Source: Chloracidobacterium sp. UBA7659 (GTDB lineage Bacteria; Acidobacteriota; Blastocatellia; Pyrinomonadales; Pyrinomonadaceae). Taken from it: a stretch of DNA of 6,694 nucleotides. The stretch is taken from the NCBI GenBank assembly GCA_002483395.1, contig DLHV01000191.1, positions 14,717 through 21,410 of the forward strand. Reading direction: 5' to 3'. Both the position numbers and the translations under genes were made by a program. The notes beneath the pieces are model-generated. The model ran no database searches, was not told the DNA's origin, and saw nothing but the letters and a program-made list of their open reading frames with translations. This document shows, in pieces, positions 1 to 5,897 of this stretch (the first letter of the stretch is position 1; the number at the start of each line of letters is the position of its first letter).

Positions 1-743
1 ACCGACGGCGGCCAGACCATGCCCGTCGGGTGGAACTGGATGAATTCCATGTCGATTAGCTCGGCCCCGGCGTCGTACGCGAGCGCATGGCCGTCGCCCG
101 TGCCTTCCCAACTGTTGCTTGTGATCTTGTAAGCGCGGCCGACGCCGCCGGTCGCAAGAACGACAGCCTTTGCCTTGAAAATGCGAAAACGCCCGTGTTC
201 ACGCTCGTATGCGAGACAGCCGATGACACGATCGCCATCCCTCAGAAGCGAGACGACCGTCACCTCCATATAGACTTCGATGCCCTGGTGGATGCCGTGA
301 TCCTGGAGCGTGCGGATGAGTTCGAGACCGGTGCGGTCGCCCACGTGAGCTAGTCTCGGATAACGATGTCCGCCGAAGTTTCGCTGTAGGATCTTGCCGT
401 CTTTTGTGCGATCGAAAACTGCTCCCCACGCCTCCAGTTCTCTTACACGATCCGGCGCTTCTTTCGCATGTAATTCGGCCATTCGCCAGTTGTTGACGTA
501 CTGGCCGCCGCGCATCGTATCGGAAAAATGCACCTTCCAATTGTCGCGGTCGTCGACGTTTGCCATTGCCGCGGCCATTCCGCCCTCGGCCATAACTGTG
601 TGCGCCTTTCCGAGCAGCGACTTGCAAACCAGCCCGACGGAAACGCCCGCGGCCGACGCCTCAATCGCGGCACGAAGGCCGGCACCACCGGCACCGATGA
701 CGAGAACGTCGTGTTCGTATGTTGTGTATTCGCTTAATCCCAT
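1..743 (-). CDS. sdhA: Succinate dehydrogenase/fumarate reductase flavoprotein subunit SdhA, N-terminal part (cut by left edge)
   Basis: The flavoprotein subunit oxidises succinate to fumarate and passes electrons to the iron-sulfur subunit of complex II on the cytoplasmic side of the membrane. About 247 residues are visible, starting MGLSEYTTYEHDVLVIG. The FAD dinucleotide-binding motif GAGGAG lies at residues 17-22. His48 in KAHTVMAEGG matches the histidine that carries covalent FAD in this family. A second FAD-domain motif, ATGGVGRAYKIT, follows, and near the edge FIQFHPTGMVWPPS contains the active-site-region histidine (about residue 238). The GMVWPPS form is, as I remember it, typical of the actinobacterial/acidobacterial Sdh1 type rather than the E. 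coli type. The ATG lies 4 nt after the stop of the small membrane gene upstream, so the two are probably co-transcribed and translationally coupled. No strong Shine-Dalgarno is visible. The C-terminal capping and helical domains are outside the window. Family assignment is secure; whether it is an SDH or a fumarate reductase in vivo cannot be read from sequence. Confidence 0.95.
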   Translation of the reverse strand, partial: MGLSEYTTYEHDVLVIGAGGAGLRAAIEASAAGVSVGLVCKSLLGKAHTVMAEGGMAAAMANVDDRDNWKVHFSDTMRGGQYVNNWRMAELHAKEAPDRVRELEAWGAVFDRTKDGKILQRNFGGHRYPRLAHVGDRTGLELIRTLQDHGIHQGIEVYMEVTVVSLLRDGDRVIGCLAYEREHGRFRIFKAKAVVLATGGVGRAYKITSNSWEGTGDGHALAYDAGAELIDMEFIQFHPTGMVWPPS

Positions 744-747
744 TAAC

Positions 748-1005
748 TCAATTGACGAAGAACATTACCACGACAGCCAAATTCAAAATCGTGATCAACC
801 ACCAACCGATGTCTTTCGTTGCCCTAACGGCTACGATCATACTGACAATAAGCAATATTGCGCAGAGAGCGGTTGTAAAAAGTAGAACCGCAAACCTAAG
901 CCAGTTCTCACTCCCATCTATTCGAAGAGGTTGAAAATACCAAAACCAGAAGATGACAGACGGAAGTGCCGCGAGAATTTTCCAAAACACGTCTCTGAAT
1001 TTCAT
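748..1005 (-). CDS. Small three-helix membrane protein of unknown function within the sdh operon
   Basis: This is an 85-residue protein that I do not recognise. It starts MKFRDVFWKILAALPS and is almost wholly hydrophobic, with three likely membrane segments at about residues 8-25, 36-60 and 66-84, separated by short polar loops (PLRIDGSEN and RATKDIG). There is no signal peptide cleavage site, no conserved Cys/His pair and no motif that I can name. The ATG overlaps the stop of the upstream anchor gene by one base (TGATG). I prefer this start to the TTG one codon earlier, because the overlap is the classic coupling arrangement. The stop lies 4 nt before sdhA. Position and size suggest an accessory or second membrane subunit of complex II, or an assembly or stability factor. 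That is inference from context only. The reading frame is convincing because it fits tightly between two real genes with operon-like spacing. Confidence 0.72.
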   Translation of the reverse strand: MKFRDVFWKILAALPSVIFWFWYFQPLRIDGSENWLRFAVLLFTTALCAILLIVSMIVAVRATKDIGWWLITILNLAVVVMFFVN

Positions 1006-1814
1006 CAAAATATGCGGTAATCAGTAAATGCGCCCATCGAGCAGAGTCGCACGTAAACATCAGAAAATCCAACAACAAACAGGCTGATCCATGCAAACAG
1101 CATATGCCGTTTATTGAGACCGCTGACACATCCGTAAGCTGCTTTTCGAACAGGTTTATTCGACAAAACGTCGTACACGCCGCCGACAAGGTGGCGAAGA
1201 CTGTGGCAGCCCAACGTATATGCACCCAGGCAAATGACGTTTGCCGTCAGCACTATTGTCCCGATACCTATGCCGAAATTCTCCTTACCGTCCGCACCTA
1301 TGAACCACAACGCCTTCCAGGCGTCATGTGACAAAAAGATCAAAAAGACCAATCCCAGATAGAGAAAATAACGATGGATGTTTTGCAGTATGAGCGGGAA
1401 TTTGCGTTCGCCGCGGTAACCGTTTCGCGGCTCGCCGACTGCACACGCCGGCGGATCGGCCCACATAGATTTATAGTAAGCACCGCGATAGTAATAACAG
1501 GTAAACCGAAATCCGCCCGGCGCCCACAAGATCAAAAGGGCGGGCGAAAACGGCAGCCACGCTGGTATCCAATTCGGTTTTGGCCCGAACCAACTATGCG
1601 CAGATCCGAACAGTTCCGGCGAATAAAACGGCGAGAGGTAATTTGCACCGCCGCCGGTGTATAGATAATGATTGCCCTGAAACGCGGCCCACGTCGAATA
1701 AACGACGAATGCACCGAGGCCGATAAACGTCAGCAGCGGAGCGATCCACCACGTGTCCTTTCGCATCGTCGAAGCGAACGGACGCCGTGTTATGGAAACC
1801 AGGTTCGAAGCCAT
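1005..1814 (-). CDS. sdhC: Succinate dehydrogenase membrane anchor subunit, SdhC-like (Sdh1 type)
   Basis: This integral membrane subunit anchors the SdhAB catalytic part and passes electrons to quinone. From the ATG at 1814 it has 269 residues and about five hydrophobic segments: near residues 22-45, 85-103, 150-165, 183-203 and 240-258. Motifs I associate with the family are YLSPFYSPE (about 59-67), CYYYRGAYYKS (106-116), DPPACAV (120-126), RKFPLILQNIHRYF (137-150), LGCHSLRHLVGG (201-212) and a C-terminal VGFSDVYVRLCSMG. Cys124, His147, Cys203, His204 and His208 are plausible metal ligands; mycobacterial Sdh1 has been reported to hold a membrane Rieske-type cluster in this subunit. The order anchor then flavoprotein matches the actinobacterial sdh1 operon. 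The frame stays open upstream to a GTG at 1889, which would add 25 residues including FCSPC. I prefer the ATG because the extra part does not look like the family N terminus, but no Shine-Dalgarno decides it. The stop overlaps the next gene. Confidence 0.88.
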   Translation of the reverse strand: MASNLVSITRRPFASTMRKDTWWIAPLLTFIGLGAFVVYSTWAAFQGNHYLYTGGGANYLSPFYSPELFGSAHSWFGPKPNWIPAWLPFSPALLILWAPGGFRFTCYYYRGAYYKSMWADPPACAVGEPRNGYRGERKFPLILQNIHRYFLYLGLVFLIFLSHDAWKALWFIGADGKENFGIGIGTIVLTANVICLGAYTLGCHSLRHLVGGVYDVLSNKPVRKAAYGCVSGLNKRHMLFAWISLFVVGFSDVYVRLCSMGAFTDYRIF

Positions 1815-1922
1815 TAAGCTTTGCGATGCCTCCCAAGTTCGAATTGCCGAAAGAATGCCCGGCTCGTCGCAGGGGCTGCAAAAATTCACCGGGATGGATT
1901 TGTAACGGTCTTTTCTTGTAAT

Positions 1923-1951
1923 GTTTTACGCGAAACGAGCGGGCAAGTCAA
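1923..1951 (-). promoter_or_regulatory. Sigma70-like promoter for the sdh operon
   Basis: Reading the minus strand, TTGACT (1951-1946) is followed after exactly 17 nt by TAAAAC (1928-1923). The -35 box matches consensus at 5 of 6 positions and the -10 box at 4 of 6. Transcription would start near 1916, about 100 nt before the preferred ATG of the anchor gene and about 26 nt before the alternative GTG. The motif lies in the 150-nt gap between hypB and the anchor gene, where a separate promoter would be expected. It was found by eye only. Confidence 0.5.
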
Positions 1952-2041
1952 GCAAATCGGATAACGGCAAATTGGCTGGAAACCGGCGAAGAATAAAAGC
2001 AGCGAAGCTTGGCCGTTTTACGTATTGGTTGATCTGAAATC

Positions 2042-2890
2042 TCACTTCGATCTAGAATTTCGCAGCCAATCGTACCAATTGTTCATCCCTTCGCCGGTTG
2101 TGGCGGACGCTTGCAAAACCTCGATGTTTGGGTTGACCTCACGTGCGTATTCAATACACCGCCCGGCATCGAATTTGACGTACGGCAGCAGATCGATCTT
2201 GTTTAGTATCATCAAATTGCTTGCGCGAAACATGTGCGGATATTTGAGCGGCTTGTCTTCGCCCTCGGTAACGGAGAGAATGGTGACCTTTGCACGCTCG
2301 CCGAGGTCGAAAAGTGCCGGGCAGACGAGATTGCCGACGTTCTCGATAAACAAGATCGATTTCGGCGCCGGGTCAAGGCTCTTCAAGCCGCGTTCAAGCA
2401 TATCAGCTTCGAGATGGCAGCCGGTGCCGGTATTGATCTGCACTGCTTTGCAGCCGGTAGCGCGGATGCGTTCAGCGTCATGGATCGTTTCCTGGTCGCC
2501 TTCGATAACTCCGATCTCGAATTCGTCTTTCAGCGCAAGAATGGTTTGCTCAAGCAGCGTGGTCTTGCCCGAACCGGGCGAGCTGACTAGATTTAACGCG
2601 AGTATGCCGCGGCCCGACAGCCATCCGCGATTGCGTTCGGCGATAAGCTGGTTTTTGCCCAGGATCTCTTTTTCAAGTTCGATCGTTCGGCTGTGTGTAC
2701 GGGCCGCTGCGACTGCCGTGCCGGACTCAGCCGCCGCGTGGGAATGATGTTCGTGCGAATGCTTATCGTCATGTGTATGCGAATGGCCGTGGGCATGAGC
2801 TTCGTCATGTAACATCATTCTTTGATCACCCGTCTTCAGGTCGGTGACAGCAATCTGGTCTGTTTCGGAGCATCCGCAAGTTGCGCACAT
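2042..2890 (-). CDS. hypB: Hydrogenase nickel incorporation GTPase HypB, with histidine-rich N terminus
   Basis: HypB is a cytoplasmic GTPase that works with HypA to deliver nickel to the large subunit of [NiFe] hydrogenases. The 282-residue protein begins MCATCGC, the N-terminal CxxCxC high-affinity nickel site known from E. coli HypB. Residues 28-51 form a histidine-rich stretch (11 His in 24 residues) like the nickel-storage segments of some homologues. The G domain has the P-loop PGSGKT (105-110), EGDQET at 130-135, the Cys158-His159 pair in GTGCHLEAD (the G-domain metal site), ENVGNLVCP (183-191, with Cys190) and the guanine-specificity motif NKID (230-233). The start is certain: TTGGAGG lies 7 nt upstream, inside the last codons of hypA, and the MCxxCxC site must be N-terminal. 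The gap to hypA is 3 nt, so the two are co-translated. Nothing is truncated. Confidence 0.97.
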   Translation of the reverse strand: MCATCGCSETDQIAVTDLKTGDQRMMLHDEAHAHGHSHTHDDKHSHEHHSHAAAESGTAVAAARTHSRTIELEKEILGKNQLIAERNRGWLSGRGILALNLVSSPGSGKTTLLEQTILALKDEFEIGVIEGDQETIHDAERIRATGCKAVQINTGTGCHLEADMLERGLKSLDPAPKSILFIENVGNLVCPALFDLGERAKVTILSVTEGEDKPLKYPHMFRASNLMILNKIDLLPYVKFDAGRCIEYAREVNPNIEVLQASATTGEGMNNWYDWLRNSRSK

Positions 2891-2893
2891 AAT

Positions 2894-3220
2894 TCAAACC
2901 TCCAATTCTTTCACTTTCAATTCTTCGCCTGCAATAATTTTCAGATCGCTGCTGCCGCACACGCAGCGTCCGAATAAGGCCGATAAAGCAATTTCTTCAC
3001 CACAGTCACGGCAAAGACCTCTTCCCTTAGTCTCTAAAATTTCAAGCTCAGCACCTTCGACCACCGTTCCCGCCGCACAGATCTCAAAACAGAATCGCAC
3101 TGCGTCCGGCATTATCGCGCTCAGATTGCCGATCTCCAACGTCACGCGTTTGACCGCCGCGCCGCCGGAATTCTCGGCGCAAATTGCAACAACGCTACGT
3201 GTGATACCTAGTTCGTGCAT
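2894..3220 (-). CDS. hypA: Hydrogenase/urease maturation nickel metallochaperone HypA
   Basis: HypA binds nickel and, with HypB, loads it into the [NiFe] hydrogenase large subunit. The 108-residue protein starts MHELGITRSVV. The N-terminal Met-His-Glu is the nickel site, which fixes the start codon at 3220. The middle carries the usual VTLEIGNLSAIMPDAVRFCFEI segment. The zinc domain has CRDC (Cys70, Cys73) and then CVC (Cys86, Cys88), so the second knuckle is CxC rather than the textbook CxxC; the following GSSDL is family-like. Length is normal for the family (about 110-120). The gene overlaps the hypB ribosome binding site at its 3' end. Its own ribosome binding site is unusual: the nearest good Shine-Dalgarno, AGGAG at 3295-3291, is separated from the ATG by a perfect inverted repeat that ends 8 nt before the start codon. 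Confidence 0.95.
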   Translation of the reverse strand: MHELGITRSVVAICAENSGGAAVKRVTLEIGNLSAIMPDAVRFCFEICAAGTVVEGAELEILETKGRGLCRDCGEEIALSALFGRCVCGSSDLKIIAGEELKVKELEV

Positions 3221-3228
3221 ATCAGGTT

Positions 3229-3288
3229 CGGAGTTCCAACTTCAGTTGACTCATTCGCAGCGAGGAGCCAACTGAAGTTGGAACTCCG
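3229..3288. repeat. Perfect 20-bp inverted repeat with 20-nt loop between hypF and hypA
   Basis: The left arm (3229-3248, beginning CGGAGTTCCAAC) and the right arm (3269-3288, ending GTTGGAACTCCG) are exact reverse complements over 20 bp. They enclose a 20-nt spacer, for a 60-nt unit. A transcript would fold into a very stable hairpin. No T-run follows on either strand, so it does not look like an intrinsic terminator, and the downstream hypA-hypB genes need read-through. The symmetry, intergenic position and lack of coding content suggest a REP-like or small palindromic mobile element. Whether copies exist elsewhere in the genome cannot be seen here. Confidence 0.9.
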
Positions 3289-3290
3289 CA

Positions 3291-3295
3291 CTCCT
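3291..3295 (-). promoter_or_regulatory. Displaced Shine-Dalgarno sequence of hypA (AGGAG)
   Basis: AGGAG reads on the minus strand at 3295-3291, directly upstream of the inverted repeat. Measured linearly it is 70 nt from the hypA ATG, too far to act normally. If the palindrome is removed, or folds into a stem, the sequence becomes AGGAGTGAACCTGATATG, with a 10-nt spacing to the start codon. No other good Shine-Dalgarno lies near that ATG. Confidence 0.5.
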
Positions 3296-3319
3296 AACAA
3301 ATTCGTGGCAACTGGTTAT

Positions 3320-5743
3320 TCAATGTTCCTGTTGTAAAACGATAAGCCGCGACGCCGCAATCGCGGCCTGTCCCAATGACAACCCGCCGTCGTTCGCCGG
3401 CACGTTTCGATGAGTTAAAACCTGGAATTCCTTCTCATACAAACGGCGAATCACCTCTTCCAACAAAATCTTGTTCTGCCAAACGCCGCCAGACAAAGCG
3501 ACGGTTTTCGTTTCGCCTTCGCCGGTTTCATCGCGGCTTAGTTCTTCTATCATCTGCACAATTATCTTTGCCAGGCCTTTATGAAAACGCGCCGCAATCA
3601 CGGGTTCGGGAGTCTTCAGGATCAGATCGCCGAGCAATGCCTGCCACATTGCGTACGGCTCGATGTACGGGAGATTCGATCCGTTCAACCGCTGGATCGC
3701 GAATGGATACGCGAGCAATTCATCCTCCTCTAATAAAGCCTTTTCGTCTACTATCGCTTCGAGCTCAACCGCTCCCTGGCCTTCGTAAGCGGCGTGTTCG
3801 CGGGCAATACCGACGGCGGCGGCGACCGCATCGAAAAGCCGTCCGCACGAACTGGCCAGCGGTGAATTTATCTGCTTTACGATCATTCCGTCTAGAATTT
3901 CGCGGGGCATTTTATCAAGAAAGCAAAATAATTCCATATCGGAATAATTCAAAGCGAATCGCGCCCAGCCCATTTCCGCCATCAAATGCGCGTACATGTT
4001 GCGCCACGGTTCCTTGATTGCCCGCTCGCCGCCGATCATCGCGACCGGTTTGAACGTCGCCAGCCGCTTGTATGAGTTGTAATCGGCAAGCATAAATTCG
4101 CCGCCCCAAAACGTTCCGTCGTCGCCAAAGCCAAGCCCGTCGAGAGCGACGCCGATCACCGGTTTTGCGTCAAGTGTGATGCCGTTTTCAGCCAGACATG
4201 CGGCAATATGTGCGTGGTGATGCTGCGTTTCGATCAGCGGAATTCCGGTCGTCTCCGATTGTTCACGCGCGAGTTTGCTCGATAGGTATTCCGGGTGCAG
4301 ATCGCAAACCAAGCCTGCCGGTTTGTGCTCATAAAGTGTTTCGTAAAGCTGTAGGTTGTGGCGGTAATCTGCCTGCGTCGCGGCGTCTTCGAGGTCGCCG
4401 ATATGCTGCGAGATTATCGCTTTGCCGTCACGCAAAAGGCAGAATGTATTTTTCAGCTCTCCACCGAATGCCAGGATCGGCGGAGCGTTTTCGAAGCCCT
4501 TCGGCAACTGCATCGGAGCCGGAGCGTAGCCGCGGGCACGTCTGAGAATTCGCGTCTCACCGGCCATGACCTTGACGACTGAATCATCAACACGCTGTGC
4601 AATTGGCCGATCGTTCATTAGAAAATAGTCGGCGATCTTGCCGAGCCGGGGTACGGCTTCATCATTGTCGATACACTGCGGCTCGTCGGAAAGATTGCCC
4701 GATGTAAGCACGATCGGCCGTAACATTCGCCTCAGTAGCAAATGATGCAGAGGCGTATTCGGCAGCATTACGCCCAATGTATTTATTCCGGGTGCGACAG
4801 CGTCCGCAATTGCGTATGGCGGATTGCGTATCTTTAGACGATCCAGAATGACGATCGGAGCCTGATGGCTTTGCAAAAGTTTTTCTTCAGCGGCACTTAT
4901 CTCGCAATATTCGCGTGCCACATCTAAGTCGCGGGCCATCAGCGCGAACGGTTTTCGCTCACGGTGTTTCAGATCTCGCAGACGTTCAACCGCTTCGTTA
5001 CTCGTAGCGACGCAGGCAAGCTGAAAGCCGCCGATGCCCTTGATCGCCACGATAAGGCCTCGCTGGATCAGCGTGCATGCGGCGTCAGCCTCGTCCCGCA
5101 TCGTAAACGCTTCGGCGGCGATTGGTTTGCCGTCGGAGCCTTCGAGCCAAACCTTTGGACCGCATTTGTGGCAGGCGATAGGCTGCGCATGAAAACGCTG
5201 GTCGGCCGGATCTTCGAATTCGGCACGGCATTCATTGCACATCTCGAAGCCACGCATTGTCGTGTTCGAACGGTCGTAGGGAATATTTTGAATGATCGAA
5301 AGCCGCGGGCCGCAGTGGGTGCAGTTTGTGAACGGGTAACGAAAACGACGTGCAAAAGGATCGAGCGTTTCCTGTCTGCACGCTTCGCAGGTCGCTGCAT
5401 CCGGCACAACGCTTGTGTGAACCGAAGTTGCTTCGCTTTGCACAATTCGGAAATCGAAAAGGTCGGTGGAAATCTTGATGTTTGTCCGCTTAATTTCGTG
5501 AATCTGTGAAAGCGGCGGGGCCTGTTGCCGGATGGCGGAAATGAAGTTCTCGAGATCGACGGAAGCCGCCTTGGCAATAATTTCTACGCCGTCTCCGTTG
5601 TTCAGTATCGAGCCGCGAATGTTGAATTCCTTGGCCAGCCGCCAGACCGTCGGGCGAAATCCGACGCCCTGCACAAGGCCGCGGACGATGATGCGTTCGG
5701 CGACTTCTCCTTCGTCGGTTGTTAGAGCGACTGATTCAAACAT
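3320..5743 (-). CDS. hypF: Carbamoyltransferase HypF, [NiFe] hydrogenase maturation
   Basis: HypF uses carbamoyl phosphate and ATP to carbamoylate the C-terminal cysteine of HypE, the first step in making the cyanide ligands of the [NiFe] active site. The 807-residue protein has the complete domain order. First comes an acylphosphatase domain (about 16-103) with RGLVQGVGFRP (21-31, catalytic Arg30) and NNGDGV. Two zinc-finger-like motifs follow, C119-x2-C122-x18-C141-x2-C144 and C169-x2-C172-x18-C191-x2-C194. A YrdC-like domain (about 210-400) has KGIGGFQLAC and KHRERKPFALM. The Kae1-like C-terminal domain has QHHHAH (507-512, metal-binding histidines), GVALDGLGFGDDG, SSCGRLFDAVAAAVG, ALSGGVWQN and NDGGLSLGQA. 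No frameshift or missing key residue is seen, so the enzyme should be active. It is slightly longer than many homologues (about 750-780) because of about 16 extra N-terminal residues. The ATG at 5743 lacks a strong Shine-Dalgarno. It is the first gene of the hyp cluster, 99 nt before hypA. hypC, hypD and hypE are not present here. Confidence 0.97.
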   Translation of the reverse strand: MFESVALTTDEGEVAERIIVRGLVQGVGFRPTVWRLAKEFNIRGSILNNGDGVEIIAKAASVDLENFISAIRQQAPPLSQIHEIKRTNIKISTDLFDFRIVQSEATSVHTSVVPDAATCEACRQETLDPFARRFRYPFTNCTHCGPRLSIIQNIPYDRSNTTMRGFEMCNECRAEFEDPADQRFHAQPIACHKCGPKVWLEGSDGKPIAAEAFTMRDEADAACTLIQRGLIVAIKGIGGFQLACVATSNEAVERLRDLKHRERKPFALMARDLDVAREYCEISAAEEKLLQSHQAPIVILDRLKIRNPPYAIADAVAPGINTLGVMLPNTPLHHLLLRRMLRPIVLTSGNLSDEPQCIDNDEAVPRLGKIADYFLMNDRPIAQRVDDSVVKVMAGETRILRRARGYAPAPMQLPKGFENAPPILAFGGELKNTFCLLRDGKAIISQHIGDLEDAATQADYRHNLQLYETLYEHKPAGLVCDLHPEYLSSKLAREQSETTGIPLIETQHHHAHIAACLAENGITLDAKPVIGVALDGLGFGDDGTFWGGEFMLADYNSYKRLATFKPVAMIGGERAIKEPWRNMYAHLMAEMGWARFALNYSDMELFCFLDKMPREILDGMIVKQINSPLASSCGRLFDAVAAAVGIAREHAAYEGQGAVELEAIVDEKALLEEDELLAYPFAIQRLNGSNLPYIEPYAMWQALLGDLILKTPEPVIAARFHKGLAKIIVQMIEELSRDETGEGETKTVALSGGVWQNKILLEEVIRRLYEKEFQVLTHRNVPANDGGLSLGQAAIAASRLIVLQQEH

Positions 5744-5791
5744 TAGCTTTTTGCTCGTTTACATAATCGGAGCATTCGTTCATCATTTCTT

Positions 5792-5808
5792 AAGTTTTAT
5801 TTGCATCG
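5792..5808 (-). promoter_or_regulatory. Weak candidate extended -10 promoter for hypF-hypA-hypB
   Basis: On the minus strand, TGCTACGAT in the hypF upstream region resembles an extended -10 element (TG, one base, then TACGAT, 4 of 6 to TATAAT). No convincing -35 box lies 16-18 nt upstream, and only a TTTACG at about 19 nt could serve. It lies just downstream of the 8-bp hairpin at 5822-5847. The assignment is tentative. The gap of 154 nt after the transporter gene makes a promoter somewhere in this stretch likely, but I cannot place it firmly. Confidence 0.22.
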
Positions 5809-5821
5809 TAGCATAGCGCTC

Positions 5822-5847
5822 GGCCCGAACGTAAAATCTTTCGGGCC
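5822..5847. other. GC-rich hairpin upstream of hypF
   Basis: GGCCCGAA (5822-5829) and TTCGGGCC (5840-5847) are perfect 8-bp inverted arms around a 10-nt loop. Neither strand shows a T-run directly after the stem, so it is not a classical intrinsic terminator. It could be a regulatory hairpin, an operator-like dyad, or part of a terminator working together with the second hairpin at 5870-5886. Confidence 0.55.
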
Positions 5848-5869
5848 CCATGGCATGATTGAAGAAAGG

Positions 5870-5886
5870 TGTTCCAGGGTGGAACA
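5870..5886 (-). terminator. Possible intrinsic terminator of the MFS transporter gene
   Basis: On the minus strand, 11 nt after the transporter stop codon, TGTTCC-ACCCT-GGAACA forms a 6-bp stem with a 5-nt loop. It is followed by CCTTTCTTC, a pyrimidine run containing several T residues. The stem is short and only half GC, and the T tract is interrupted, so termination efficiency may be modest. Its position just past the stop codon is what supports it. Confidence 0.4.
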
Positions 5887-5897
5887 GCGGTACACAC

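Noticed and set aside
199..694. Minus-strand frames overlapping sdhA in other phases
   Set aside because: They give Arg-rich products, while the sdhA frame running through the same bases gives a continuous, motif-complete flavoprotein.
394..885. Plus-strand open frame of 163 codons opposite sdhA and the small membrane gene
   Set aside because: The translated product is low in family-like features and crosses two real genes on the other strand. The sdhA motifs on the minus strand are unmistakable.
1991..2020. Possible terminator after hypB (AAGC-TTCGCT-GCTT followed by TTATT on the minus strand)
   Set aside because: The stem is only 4 bp and the T tract is broken, so it is too weak to call.
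2025..2747. Plus-strand open frame of 240 codons opposite hypB
   Set aside because: It lies wholly antisense to a well-supported hypB, its product is Ser/Arg-rich with no recognisable motif, and such long antisense frames are common opposite GC-rich third positions.
3229..3288. The inverted repeat as an intrinsic terminator after hypF
   Set aside because: No T-run follows the stem on the minus strand (AACCTGATATG comes next), and hypA starts 8 nt later.
3376..4017. Plus-strand open frame of 213 codons opposite hypF
   Set aside because: It is an arginine-rich shadow of the HypF Kae1-like domain with no domain of its own.
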